Assembly: GCF_014201335.1 (NCBI RefSeq)
Contig: NZ_JACHEB010000017.1
Span: 54,325-118,324 of the forward strand
Origin: Tunturiibacter gelidiferens
Lineage (GTDB): Bacteria > Acidobacteriota > Terriglobia > Terriglobales > Acidobacteriaceae
Direction of reading: 5' to 3'
Length of the DNA: 64,000 nt
Below the pieces are notes generated by a model. The model was not told the DNA's origin. It searched no databases and was given only the letters and a program-made list of their open reading frames with translations. Every line of letters begins with the position of its first letter. Position 1 is the first letter of the stretch. Below, one piece after another: positions 7,529-17,000 of this stretch. The position numbers and the translations under genes are program-made.

Positions 7529-8593
7529 GTGGAAAAAAGCCTCCAGACTCCCTCCGGGTACCCAGAACTGCTTGAAGACCTGAAGAGTCGAATCGAGCGG
7601 GCACAGGTTCGAGCCGCCTTTGCCGTGAGCCGGGAGCTTGTGCTTCTCTACTGGTCGATAGGCAGCGACATCCTGGCAAGACAAGGAGCCGAAGGCTGGG
7701 GAACCCGGGTGATCGACCGGCTGTCCCATGATCTGCAAATCGAGTTTCCGGGCGTGGAGGGATTCAGCCCACGCAGTCTCAAGTATATGAGGTCGTTCGC
7801 CGAGGCGTGGCCAGAGAAGCAAATAGTGCAGCAGGTTGCTGCACTATTGCCTTGGGGCCACCATATGGTGCTTCTGGACCGAGTTAAGGATGCTGCTCTG
7901 CGGGAGTGGTACCTCCGGGCCGCGCTCGAGTACGGCTGGAGCCGCAACGTAATGGTGCTGCAGATTAAGAGTGGACTGCATGAAAGGGAAGGGAAGGCGC
8001 TGACCAACTTCCAGCGGGCCTTGCCGCCGCCCGACTCAGACCTCGCGGAACAGATTCTGAAAGACCCCTACAACTTCGACTTCCTGACCGTCTCCCAGAA
8101 GGCTCATGAGCGGGAGATCGAACGCGGCCTGCTGATCCACCTTCGCGATCTCCTCCTCGAGCTGGGCCGCGGCTTCTCTTTCGTGGGCAGCCAGGTGCCG
8201 CTTGAAGTCGGTGGCGAGACCTTTTACCTCGACCTGCTCTTCTACCACGTACGCCTCCACTGCTACTTTGTGATTGAGCTGAAGACAGGCAACTTCAAAC
8301 CCGAGTGGGCCGGCAAGCTCAACTTCTATCTCTCAGCCGTTGACGGACTCTTTCGTTCCGGGCCGGATGCCCCTACCGTCGGTCTTCTGCTCTGCGAAAC
8401 GCATAGCACCGCAGTCGTTGAGTATGCGCTGCAGAATATCGCGAAGCCTATCGGTGTTTCGACCTATCGTGTGACGCGAGAGCTGCCCACTCCGATGCGA
8501 GAAGAACTTCCGAGCGTGGAAGATCTCCAAGAGGTGGTTACGAAGCTCCGATCGGAGATGGATCTCCTACGGCAGGAGCGTCAGGATGAGTAA
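7529..8593 (+). CDS. DUF1016 (YhcG-like) PDDEXK nuclease-domain protein
   Basis: About 354 residues from the GTG at 7529, where similarity to the family begins. The N-terminal domain carries the family pattern: LLYWSIGSDIL, GFSPRSLKYMRSFAEAW, then a PWGHH motif. The C-terminal PDDEXK-fold domain (about 200-330) has VPLEVGGETFYLDLLFYH followed by CYFVIELKTGNF: the D...ExK arrangement with the catalytic Asp in LDLLF and the Glu-Leu-Lys triplet in IELKTG. Family members are often found with restriction systems and mobile elements; the biochemical role is not settled. The stop codon overlaps a downstream ATG (ATGAGTAA), indicating an operon with the short frame at 8586 and probably the recombinase. 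Confidence 0.85.
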   Translation: MEKSLQTPSGYPELLEDLKSRIERAQVRAAFAVSRELVLLYWSIGSDILARQGAEGWGTRVIDRLSHDLQIEFPGVEGFSPRSLKYMRSFAEAWPEKQIVQQVAALLPWGHHMVLLDRVKDAALREWYLRAALEYGWSRNVMVLQIKSGLHEREGKALTNFQRALPPPDSDLAEQILKDPYNFDFLTVSQKAHEREIERGLLIHLRDLLLELGRGFSFVGSQVPLEVGGETFYLDLLFYHVRLHCYFVIELKTGNFKPEWAGKLNFYLSAVDGLFRSGPDAPTVGLLLCETHSTAVVEYALQNIAKPIGVSTYRVTRELPTPMREELPSVEDLQEVVTKLRSEMDLLRQERQDE

Positions 8594-8622
8594 TGCCGTG
8601 TCGCCGATTATGGAAGATCGGA

Positions 8623-8669
8623 TTGTCGTGACGCTGTCACGACAATTGTGCAGCACCTTGCTGCACAAT
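8623..8669. repeat. Two back-to-back perfect hairpins before the recombinase gene
   Basis: Arms TTGTCGTGAC/GTCACGACAA (8623-8645, loop GCT) are followed directly by ATTGTGCAGCA/TGCTGCACAAT (8645-8669, loop CCT). A similar stem, AATAGTGCAGCA/TGCTGCACTATT, occurs inside the DUF1016 gene at 7822-7848. They could be recombinase or regulator binding sites, or a structured leader. No T-run follows, so a terminator is unlikely. Confidence 0.6.
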
Positions 8670-8687
8670 TGGCATCTGGTGAGTGAT

Positions 8688-8704
8688 AGAGAGGCTGGCT
8701 GGCA
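8688..8704 (-). promoter_or_regulatory. Isolated iteron-like copy abutting the recombinase start
   Basis: AGAGAGGCTGGCTGGCA differs by one base from the inverted iteron at 4910-4926. It ends immediately before the GTG at 8705. RepA binding here could occlude translation or transcription of the recombinase; this is inference. Confidence 0.5.
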
Positions 8705-9631
8705 GTGAATACGTCTCTCGTTCATGTCGAACTCCCGCCCGCAGAGGTGCCATACGCTCTTACCCAAGCCCAAGCCATGTTGCGTCAGATGGTTTTAGAC
8801 ACAGTCCCGTCCATTCACTCCAAACGCAACTACGCAAAGGCGCTCGATGATCTGTTTGCATTTTGCGCCAGACGACCTCTCTCTCGTGCGCTCCTGATGG
8901 AATACCGGACGACGATGGAGCATCTCTCCCCTTCGACCATCAATGTTCGGATGTCAGCGATCCGAAAGCTAGTCGGCGAAGCAATGCGCAACGGAATGAT
9001 CGGGCGTGAAGAAGCCGACAATTTGACTGACATTCCCAACGTCCGGCAGAAAGGAACTCGGCTGGGCAACTGGCTCACTCGCGAACAGGCGAGGGAACTT
9101 CTCGCGGTGCCCGATCGGTCGACTCTCAAAGGTAAGCGCGACTATGTGATCATCGCTCTCCTGGTCGGCTGCGCTTTGCGCCGGCGTGAGTTAGCAACCC
9201 TCAACATCGAAGACATCCAGCTCCGTGAAGGAAGATGGGTGATAATCGATCTCCGCGGCAAAGGTGGGCGGATTCGAACGGTGGCGGTTCCGATATGGGT
9301 AAAGCAGGGGATCAACTCCTGGATGACCGCTGCCAAAATCGAGGACGGGCGGCTGCTTCGGCCGGTCTCTAAATCCGGAAAGATTCCGCGGCACGAGTTA
9401 GGAGACTGGGCCATCTGGTCGGTAGTTGAACAGTCATCGAAGCAAATCGGGATTGAGCACTTCGGCGCCCATGATCTGCGTCGCACCTGCGCTAAGCTCT
9501 GCCGGAAGAGTGGGGGCGATCTGGAGCAGATCAAGTTTCTGCTCGGTCACTCTTCGATCCAAACAACCGAGCGTTATCTGGGATCCGAGCAGGAGATCGA
9601 GATTGCGGTCAATGACAATCTCGGGCTTTAA
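8705..9631 (+). CDS. Tyrosine recombinase (XerC/D-like integrase)
   Basis: A 308-residue recombinase with the core-binding domain at about residues 25-105 and the catalytic domain at about 115-300. Catalytic residues visible in order are Arg in CALRRRELATL, Lys in LRGKGGRIRTV, the H-x-x-R box HDLRRTCA, the second His in LLGHSSIQTTERY, and the nucleophilic Tyr in ERYLG. It starts at GTG 8705, overlapping the short frame upstream and directly following an iteron-like site. On a plasmid with repA and par such an enzyme typically resolves multimers. Its recombination site is not identified; the twin hairpins just upstream are candidates. An integron or phage role is less likely because no attachment site or cassette is seen. 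Confidence 0.9.
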   Translation: MNTSLVHVELPPAEVPYALTQAQAMLRQMVLDTVPSIHSKRNYAKALDDLFAFCARRPLSRALLMEYRTTMEHLSPSTINVRMSAIRKLVGEAMRNGMIGREEADNLTDIPNVRQKGTRLGNWLTREQARELLAVPDRSTLKGKRDYVIIALLVGCALRRRELATLNIEDIQLREGRWVIIDLRGKGGRIRTVAVPIWVKQGINSWMTAAKIEDGRLLRPVSKSGKIPRHELGDWAIWSVVEQSSKQIGIEHFGAHDLRRTCAKLCRKSGGDLEQIKFLLGHSSIQTTERYLGSEQEIEIAVNDNLGL

Positions 9632-9941
9632 CATTCCGTTTGCGCTAAGCATCGCTTCGACCTCGCAGAACTGCTGTCGAAGAGGCTGGTCTCTTTGGCG
9701 GTGATCGCAAGCGCCGCCGCCGGCACAGCCATCGAATCGTCCAGAAAAGTGCCGAGGTCGCGAATTGTGCTGAGTTGCACGGCGAAACGGAGCCGAGCAC
9801 GGCACTTACGTAGTGGCAGAGGTTGAAACCTGCGGCTCATTCCTCCTCAAAAAATTTAACTCCAGCGATCAAAATGATTTTCTTTTCAATGCGGTTGATA
9901 TATTCCTTGCGTCCGGAGAAAACTGGGATGTTGTAATAAAA
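9632..9941. other. Non-coding gap between recombinase and Tn3 relic
   Basis: No gene or conserved site is recognised. Base composition turns A/T-rich from about 9845 to the Tn3 end, which would suit a Tn3-family insertion target. Confidence 0.4.
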
Positions 9942-9979
9942 GGGGACACCTCAAGAAAGGGAAATTTATGTACGCTAAG
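9942..9979 (+). mobile_element. Tn3-type 38-bp terminal inverted repeat, outer end to the left
   Basis: Begins GGGGACACCTCAAGAAAGGG and closes with ATGTACGCTAAG after 38 bases. The stop codon of the adjacent transposase fragment lies inside it, as in Tn3-family elements. Its interior lies to the right. It mirrors the end at 2747-2784 across the plasmid backbone. The five flanking bases (TAAAA) do not match those at the other end (AGAAG), so no target duplication is seen. Confidence 0.85.
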
Positions 9980-10376
9980 GCGCGCCGGAGGGGTTTCTCG
10001 GGCTTCGTAGAGGTCTAAAGCCGCCTTTGGCTACCCGCTTATTGGTGTGCCAGGTGTAATCGCCGGTGAGATTGATGTGCTCCCAGCCAAGCGGAGAGAC
10101 GTGCTGGAGCAGGGCGGGGTCGAACTGCCGTGATTTAGCCATCTGCTCTGTTGCGCGCTCCAGGTAGACAGTGTTCCAGAGGGTGATGGCAGCCACAACC
10201 AGGTTCAGCCCGCTTGCGCGATGCCGTTGATTCTCAAAGGATCGATCGCGGATTTCGCCCAGCCCATTGAAGAACACGGCTCGTGCGAGCGAGTTCCGGG
10301 CCTCACCCTTGTTTAGGCCGGCGGTGACCCGCCGACGCAGCGCGCCCTGGAAATGCCGCCACTTGAAATCCGACAT
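9975..10376 (-). pseudogene. C-terminal fragment of Tn3-family transposase, headed by an IS6-like start
   Basis: From about 10343 down to 9975 the frame matches the C-terminus of Tn3 transposases: RRRVTAGLNKGEARN, LARAVFFNGLGEIRDRS, ASGLNLVVAAITLWNTVYLE and SPLGWEHINLTGDY. About 120 of roughly 1000 residues remain. The first eleven codons (10376-10344, MSDFKWRHFQG) instead read like the N-terminus of an IS6-family transposase, so two transposases are fused in frame. The protein cannot be active. The fusion is probably an IS6 insertion followed by deletion. Confidence 0.8.
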
Positions 10377-10440
10377 GCTCCCGCCCTCCAAACTCGCTGG
10401 CCGAATTTGACATGACCGTCACAGATTTTGCAACAGAGCC
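10344..10440 (-). mobile_element. Left-end remnant of an IS6-family element
   Basis: On the minus strand GGCTCTGTTGCAAAA at 10440-10426 resembles the terminal repeat of IS6/IS26-type elements (GGnnCTGTTGCAAA). It is followed 50 bases later by an ATG with FKWRHF, the usual opening of their transposase. The rest of the element is absent; the frame runs into Tn3 sequence. Confidence 0.55.
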
Positions 10441-10486
10441 GTTCGAACTTACTGAGTTTCTTCTAGCGTTTTTTGCAGCCATATTT

Positions 10487-10845
10487 TCAGATCCTAATGC
10501 GCTCGAACTCATCGACCGAGATCTCGTCACTGCGTCGGTCATGGAGGGCGGTCGTCCGCGCTGATTCGTGGGCAGCCATCTGTTGGGCTATTTCGAGCCT
10601 TCCGCCGTTCTCCAAATAAGCCGTGATGCTGTGGCGCGAAAGGTGTGACAGCCGATCTCGGTCTTGATGCCGGCAGCTGCAGCTCGCCTGCGAATCATTC
10701 TCCAGACGTCGTACTGAAGCAGGGGATTGCCGGTCAGCTCCCCGGAGCGGCCGCGGGTCGTGCGGAAGAGTGGCTCTTTCCGTTCTGTACTGATGCTGGC
10801 TGCCGCGATGCGGTGGCCTGGTGATCTGGCCGTCAGCGTAGTTAC
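10487..10845 (-). pseudogene. Frameshifted C-terminal remnant of a tyrosine recombinase
   Basis: Reading 10845 toward 10487, one frame gives PLFRTTRGRSGELTGNPL, then GIKTEIGCHTFRAT. A one-base deletion at about 10628-10632 follows, and the next frame continues ITAYLENGGRLEIAQQMAAH, ESARTT and DEFERIRI to the stop. The HTFRATGITAYLE..G and MAAHESARTT..YDRR patterns are the catalytic boxes of a transposon-associated integrase subfamily; in the last box the active Tyr now reads His (TALHDRR). The N-terminus is missing. It is a relic and not the backbone recombinase at 8705. Confidence 0.65.
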
Positions 10846-11142
10846 TATTGACGATTACGTTCTGTGTTCGCAACGTCGGCATAGATGCCAGGGAGATCGT
10901 TTCCATCTCTCCCATTCTCGCTATTTGGACCAGAGCCCTTGGAATAGGAAAAGGATAAAGCAAACAAGGGTGATTCCGGGACCTGGGTGCGGTTGACAAG
11001 ACGATAAGACTTGGGATCCCCATAGACAGGAATGCTTTGCATCGATTTTCTTCTTTTCTTTACGTCGCGTTGACCTCTAGGAGTTCCAGATCAGGAAATA
11101 TCTAATATATCTGCCCCCAGCCGCTTGACTTGGAGCCCGAAG

Positions 11143-13827
11143 ATGCATCGACAGAAAAGTTCAACACCTTTGTTTGTACCCTTCTCGTCAGCTGCCGCGA
11201 TCGCGGTCTTGATTGCGGCCCCTATGCTCGCGCAGACGGATCCTCCTCGCTCTACGGTCGGCCACCAAGATAACGGCTCGATCGTCCTGCCATCCAACCA
11301 GGTAATTACGCCGTTAGGGATACAGATAGACCTCCCCCTGGCTCGACCCAACGTGGTTGCCGTACGGCCCGATGGGCAGACTGCGGCATTTCTGGCTGCG
11401 ACTGTCGCGACGCCCATCCGGATCGCCAATCTGGTAACAGGCAAGGAAGTGCAAGAGTTTCTTCCAGGCACGGACCGGTCGATGTCCTACGACGGTTTGC
11501 TCTACTCAGCTGATGGCAAACATCTTTATGCATCGCAAGATGATGGACGTGTGACGATCATGAACGTCTCAGATAACGGCATGGTCACGCTCGGCGCGCA
11601 GGTCGCAATTCCGCAACCTAATGGAAGCTCGAATCCGGGTGGCCTTGCGCTGTCGGCGGATGGCAAAACTCTCTATGTGGTCCTTAATCGTTACAACGCC
11701 CTTGGCATTATCGATCTAACTTCGAATACCTTCGTCGACCAGATTCCGGTTGAGAACTCCCCGCGCGCCGTGGCGCTTGTGGGCCAGGACGCTTACGTAT
11801 CGAACGAAGGCGGCCATGTAGCCACGTCGGCGGACTTCACGATCCCTTCTTCAGGAACGCCGATCGTGGTCAATCCCCAGACTGGAGCAGCCAGCAGTGG
11901 GACGGTCTCGGTTGTCGACCTCACTCGGAAGATCGTAGTTGCAAGCATTCCAGTTGGCCTTCATCCTACGGCAATCCTCTCGTCGGGTAACTTTGTATTC
12001 GTCGCTAATACGAACAGTGACTCGATCTCAGTGATCGAAGCCGGGCTCAACAAGGTAGTTTCCACCGTCTCTGTTGCGCCATTTCCGGGTGCACCATTCG
12101 GGAGTTCTCCGAACTCTCTGGCGATGACGAACCAGCAGCAGTTAGTGGTGACGCTAGGAACCAATAACGCTCTCGGCATCTTTCAGTGGAATGCCAAACG
12201 TCATGATGCCGATTTTCTCGGGCTCGTTCCTACCGGCTGGTATCCGGGCAGCGTAGCGGTGGATCCCGTGCACGACCGCTTGCTGGTGGCGAATGTAAAG
12301 GGCGAAGGTTCCCTTGGAGCGCCACAGGTTATCGGAGACAAGACCGGCCCAAGCGTTTATGGTGCCCTTGGTACCGCTTCGCTCATCCGGATACCTGGTC
12401 CTGATCGACTCCCCTTCGAGACGTACAAGGTCTACAGGAACAACCGCTGGGACAAGATTGACCGTCAGGATATCTTCGCCGATGGCAAGCAAAAGGACAG
12501 CGTTGTTCCAGTCGCGATTCCGCGCCATCTTGGGGACCCATCGTTGATCAAGCATGTATTCCTAGTCGTGAAGGAAAACCGCACTTACGACCAGGTCTTC
12601 GGCGATGATGCACGTGCCAATGGAGACGCGAGCTTTGTCGACTTCGGCATCGGAATAACACCGAACCACCATGCACTCGCTAAACAGTTCTCTTTACTCG
12701 ACAACTTCTATGGTCCCTCTATAAATTCTGCCGATGGGCATCAATGGGTAGTGCAGGCGATCGCGCCGGATTACATTGAGAAAGCCGAAACCGACACCGT
12801 TCGTAGCTATCCATTCAACGGTGGCGACAGCCTTGTATACACCGAAAGCGGTTTCCTGTGGCGCAACGCGCTGGCACATAAAAAGACAGTGCGTGATTAT
12901 GGCGAGTATCTCGATGTACCGGTCTTCAATATCCCGGAGGCCCAGTTAGGCACATGGTCTGATTTTTATCAAGACGCACTGATTCTTGAGGGCGCCGTAT
13001 CTGGAAATCTACATGTTCCCGTCGGCTCATTTCAGAGCACAACGTTGATTCCGTCGCTTGAGCCGATTGCAAATAAGGATTTTCCGCAGTTCACCGGAAC
13101 CATTCCCGATCAGTACCGTGCGGATGTTTTTCTGAGCGACTTCAAGAGCTACGTACAGAACGGAGACTTGCCAAATCTGATTATCATGACTCTACCAGAC
13201 GATCACACCAATGGAACTTCTCCGGGGTTGCCGACTCCCCAGGCTGCGGTGGCAGACAACGATCTGGCTTTGGGCCGGGTTGTGGACGCCATCAGCCATA
13301 GCCCGTACTGGTCGAGTTCGGCGATCTTCGTCGAAGAGGACGATGAGCAGGACGGTGTGGATCACGTTGACGGCCACCGCAACCCGGGCATGGTGATCAG
13401 CCCATTTGCAAGACACGGCAAAGTTGTAGATGAATACTATACGCAGGTTAACGTCGATCGCACGATCGAACAGATTTTCGGCTTACCGCCCATGAACCAG
13501 TTCGATCTCGCTGCTTCGCCGATGTTCAGCGCCTTCACAGATACGCTCGACAGGACACCGTACACCTTTCTGCAGAACAATGTCCCACTCAACGATCTCA
13601 ATCCTCAAACGTCTGCTTTGAATGGAGTTCGGCGGGCCTGGGCCCAGGCATCCCTAAAGATGTTTGCGGGAAATCGTTACAAGCCGGACGCGGAGAACCC
13701 CGCTCTCCTCAATCGAGCTATATGGTACGCCTCGACGGACTTCAAGAAACCTTATCCCGGGGATCCGAAGGTCTATCTGCCGAAAGAAGTACCCAAAAAT
13801 CGCGGCTGGGTTGCCGATCGCGACTAA
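11143..13827 (+). CDS. Secreted YncE-type propeller / phosphoesterase fusion protein (copy 1)
   Basis: 894 residues from ATG 11143, chosen because GGAG lies eight bases upstream and a clean signal peptide follows (FVPFSSAAAIAVLIAAPMLA, cleavage before Q). The N-terminal half (about 60-440) is a seven-bladed propeller with YVTN/YncE-like repeats (LSADGKTLYVVLN, IPVGLHPTAILSSGNFVFVA). The C-terminal half is a PF04185-type phosphoesterase with the nucleophile region KENRTYDQVFGD at about residues 478-489, HHALAKQFSLLDNFY, a DDHT metal box and EEDDEQDGVDHVDGHR. Such enzymes hydrolyse phosphomonoesters or phospholipids outside the cell; the substrate here is unknown. It is followed on the same strand by a TonB receptor and a paralogue, suggesting capture of a released product. 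Confidence 0.85.
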   Translation: MHRQKSSTPLFVPFSSAAAIAVLIAAPMLAQTDPPRSTVGHQDNGSIVLPSNQVITPLGIQIDLPLARPNVVAVRPDGQTAAFLAATVATPIRIANLVTGKEVQEFLPGTDRSMSYDGLLYSADGKHLYASQDDGRVTIMNVSDNGMVTLGAQVAIPQPNGSSNPGGLALSADGKTLYVVLNRYNALGIIDLTSNTFVDQIPVENSPRAVALVGQDAYVSNEGGHVATSADFTIPSSGTPIVVNPQTGAASSGTVSVVDLTRKIVVASIPVGLHPTAILSSGNFVFVANTNSDSISVIEAGLNKVVSTVSVAPFPGAPFGSSPNSLAMTNQQQLVVTLGTNNALGIFQWNAKRHDADFLGLVPTGWYPGSVAVDPVHDRLLVANVKGEGSLGAPQVIGDKTGPSVYGALGTASLIRIPGPDRLPFETYKVYRNNRWDKIDRQDIFADGKQKDSVVPVAIPRHLGDPSLIKHVFLVVKENRTYDQVFGDDARANGDASFVDFGIGITPNHHALAKQFSLLDNFYGPSINSADGHQWVVQAIAPDYIEKAETDTVRSYPFNGGDSLVYTESGFLWRNALAHKKTVRDYGEYLDVPVFNIPEAQLGTWSDFYQDALILEGAVSGNLHVPVGSFQSTTLIPSLEPIANKDFPQFTGTIPDQYRADVFLSDFKSYVQNGDLPNLIIMTLPDDHTNGTSPGLPTPQAAVADNDLALGRVVDAISHSPYWSSSAIFVEEDDEQDGVDHVDGHRNPGMVISPFARHGKVVDEYYTQVNVDRTIEQIFGLPPMNQFDLAASPMFSAFTDTLDRTPYTFLQNNVPLNDLNPQTSALNGVRRAWAQASLKMFAGNRYKPDAENPALLNRAIWYASTDFKKPYPGDPKVYLPKEVPKNRGWVADRD

Positions 13828-14082
13828 TGCGATGACGTTGCGCTGCGCAGCGGAAGGATCCCACCCTCTGTGCAGCGCTAGCTTTGCGTATCGCCTCGCA
13901 AACTGCCAAAGCTCCCAGGCCCGCGCCGTTGACTCTCGCCGTCGTCAAGTGCTTGGAGAAACAGTCTCAACTTCTTTTGCATTCCTTGCAACATGCGATA
14001 AAAATCCCTCGCAATAGTGGGGGCTCTAACTGATGTCGACGACTTCGATGATCCTCTCCAATATTCAACCAAGGTGAGACAA

Positions 14083-17000
14083 ATGCATTCGAACTTATCA
14101 GCGAGATTGCTTCTTCGGCCGCAGCTGTTATGTGGTCTAGTGTTCGGGATTAGTTTGATCCTCCATGCGCAGATAGATCGAACCGGACTAGCCGGGACGG
14201 TGAGGGATGTGAGAGGAACAAGCCTGTCGCGGGTGACCATCTCGGCCTTACAACTAGCGACTGGGCTCAACCGTGAGACAGTATCCTCTTCAACCGGTTC
14301 CTATGACATCCCAGAACTGCCGGTAGGACTTTACCAGATAACCTACTCGGCGCCTGGGTTCGAGCATAAGGTGGTGAAGGTTGTGCAGACCGTTGGACAC
14401 ACTAGCATTCTGAACGTGGTCCTGTCCGTTGCCGGCATATCCGAGCATGTCGACGTGTCCAGCGTCAGCTCTCAACTGGATGAGACCTCGGCTGCTCTTG
14501 GAGCTCGCATTGAACCGGAACAGGTGAAGGAGCTTCCACTTAACGGTAGAAACTGGTCGACGCTCACGGCGCTTGTTCCGGGAGCTGTCGACACCGGAGG
14601 CAGCAATCAACGCAGCATTCGTTTTGCCGGGCGAGGTCTGGATGACAATAATTTTACCTACGACGGCATCGATGCGACAAATATTGTCAACCAGGCTCAG
14701 CAACCGTTCGTTCGGCTTGCGATTCCGACGGAGGCGATTCAGGAGTTTCGCATTGACACGATGCTCTTCACAGCCGAAAACGGGAGCACACCCGGAGGGC
14801 AGATTGCAGTTGCCTCGAAGACCGGCTCAAACGACCTACACGGCAGTGTCTTCGAATTTCTTCGCAACGACCTCTTCGATGCGCGCGAGCCTATCGATAC
14901 CTTGAATCCGCATAAACCAGCCTTCCTACTCAACCAGTTTGGGGGCAGTATTGGCGGTCCCATCCTGCATGACAAAACTTTCTTCTACTTCGCCTATGAG
15001 GGTCTGCGACAGACCCAGGGACAGACTTTGCCAGGTCTTGTTCCGAGCGAGTCTTTTCGGTCCCAACTAGCCGCAGCCAGCCCTTCTCTCGCCCCAATTT
15101 TGAATGCGTTTCCTAAAGGACAGTTCGTCTCTGGAACTAGCACGCAGGTTGATGAGTTCGTTGGATCAGGACGCCAGCTCGACCATGAGGAATCGGCCGT
15201 GCTAAGGCTCGATCACCGGTTCTCTTCCTCCGACTCAGCGTACCTTCGCTTCAACTTCGATGCCTCTTACAGCGATATACCGCTCGTCGAGGGGGGAACC
15301 TATCTGAATGACCGCCAGCTCATTACTTCACGACCTGTAAATGGCGAGCTGGAGTCGCTGCATATCTTTTCCCCGCGTTTCATTAGCGAACTGAAATTCG
15401 GATTCAATAGGGGCAACGTCTACACTACGGATCAGAGCGCCCTGCATACTCCCTACGCTATCTCGATCTCGGGTTTCACCACGCTGTCCGGAGACGAGTA
15501 TAAATCCGGTGTTGGAAACTCGTTCTCTTATATCGACAATCTCACATGGGTGAAAGGCAACCAGACCGTGAAGACCGGGGTGGAGGTCAGACGGATTCAA
15601 CTGAACCAGGGAAACACCTCGAACGGGACCGTCACCTTCAGCTCTGCTTCGAATCTTCTGGTTAACGCCGTGAGTTCCGCAACCTTCGCCGCCGCGCTTC
15701 CCGTCAATGGACTGCGCAAAACCGAGCTGTACTCCTACGTCGAGGATGAATGGAAGCTTCGCACCAACCTCACGGTGAATGCAGGCGTACGCTACACGTT
15801 CTATAACATCTTTCATGAAGTACAGGGACGTGCCAATCCGTTCGACTTCGCGACCTGTGGTCCGCAGGGATACTGTGGTTCTGGAGCCAGCTTTGGGAAA
15901 ACGAATACGCTGGACGTCGACCCGCGCCTCTCCGTTACCTGGGCCCCCGCCGCTCTTTCGGGGAAGACAGTAGTTCGCAGCGGCTTCGGCATCTACCACG
16001 GTGACGGTCAGCTCGACGACCAGAATTTTCCCATTAGTAATGAGATTGCGCAATATTCTCTTAGCGCGAAGACCGTGCCAAACCTCTCCTATCCCATCCT
16101 CCCATTTCTCGGCAACACTCCAGGCATCATCGCGCCACGGGAGGCTGATCGGGATCGTAGAGACGCGTACGTGTTGCAATGGGGTTTGTCGGTCCAGGAG
16201 GCTTTCCCCCATGAACTTGTGGGAACCCTCTCCTACGTAGGAAGCAAGGGCACAAATCTTCTGAATACGACTTACATCAATCTCCTCAACCCAGTTACGG
16301 GCCTTCGGCCTTTCCCGGCCTTCGGTCAAGTGCAGGGACGGGGGAACAAAAACAACAGCTCATACCAAGGGTTCGTAGCAAGCATCCAACGAACGTTCAC
16401 TCGGGGTCTTCTGTTTTCGGCTAACTACACCTACTCTCACGAGATCGACCAGGGCGCGGCAGGGGGCGGTGACTCGGATTTTCCGCAAAATCCTGCTTGC
16501 TCCTCCTGCGAACGTGCCTCAGGCGACTTCGATGTTCGTCACGTCTTCAACGGGAATGCTGTGTACGATCTCCCTTTTGGCGCCGGCAGAACCTTTCTTT
16601 CCACTCCTCGAATTGCCAGCGCGATATTTGGACGTTGGAGCGTTACGACCATCGTGACCGCACGCACTGGGCTGCCGGTGAACGTTACCGAAGACCGCTC
16701 CAGCACCTCAGTTGCCACCGGCTATACCACTAGTCAGCGTCCGAATCTTGTACCCGGCGTGTCACTGACGCCGCCTGGTGGACGCAAAACTCAACACTGG
16801 ATCAACCCTGCGGCCTTTTCGCTGGTGGCGAACTCAGGATATGGTGACTCCCCTCGCAACCTTGCACGTGGTCCCAGTCTCTGGCAGGCAGACCTCGGCA
16901 TGGCCAAGCGCATTCCACTTACAGAAAGGCTACAGATGCAGTTCCGAAGCGAGTTTTTCAATATCTTCAACCGAGCTCAGTATGGATTGCCTCTGGCGGA

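Larger units (their letters stand above)
8586..8708 (+). pseudogene. Short frame coupled to DUF1016, possible remnant of a second family member
   Basis: ATG at 8586 overlaps the preceding stop, and the frame runs 40 codons to a TGA overlapping the recombinase GTG. It contains RIVVTLSRQL, which resembles the start of DUF1016 proteins as I remember them (TLSRQLSWSH). After that point the frame departs from the family. The change falls at a double hairpin (8623-8645 and 8645-8669). It could be a truncated paralogue or a coupling leader peptide; low confidence in either. Confidence 0.3.

Noticed and set aside
15328..16329. 333-codon minus-strand frame inside the TonB receptor gene
   Set aside because: It is the antisense shadow of a well-supported G/C-rich coding sequence and has no domain of its own.
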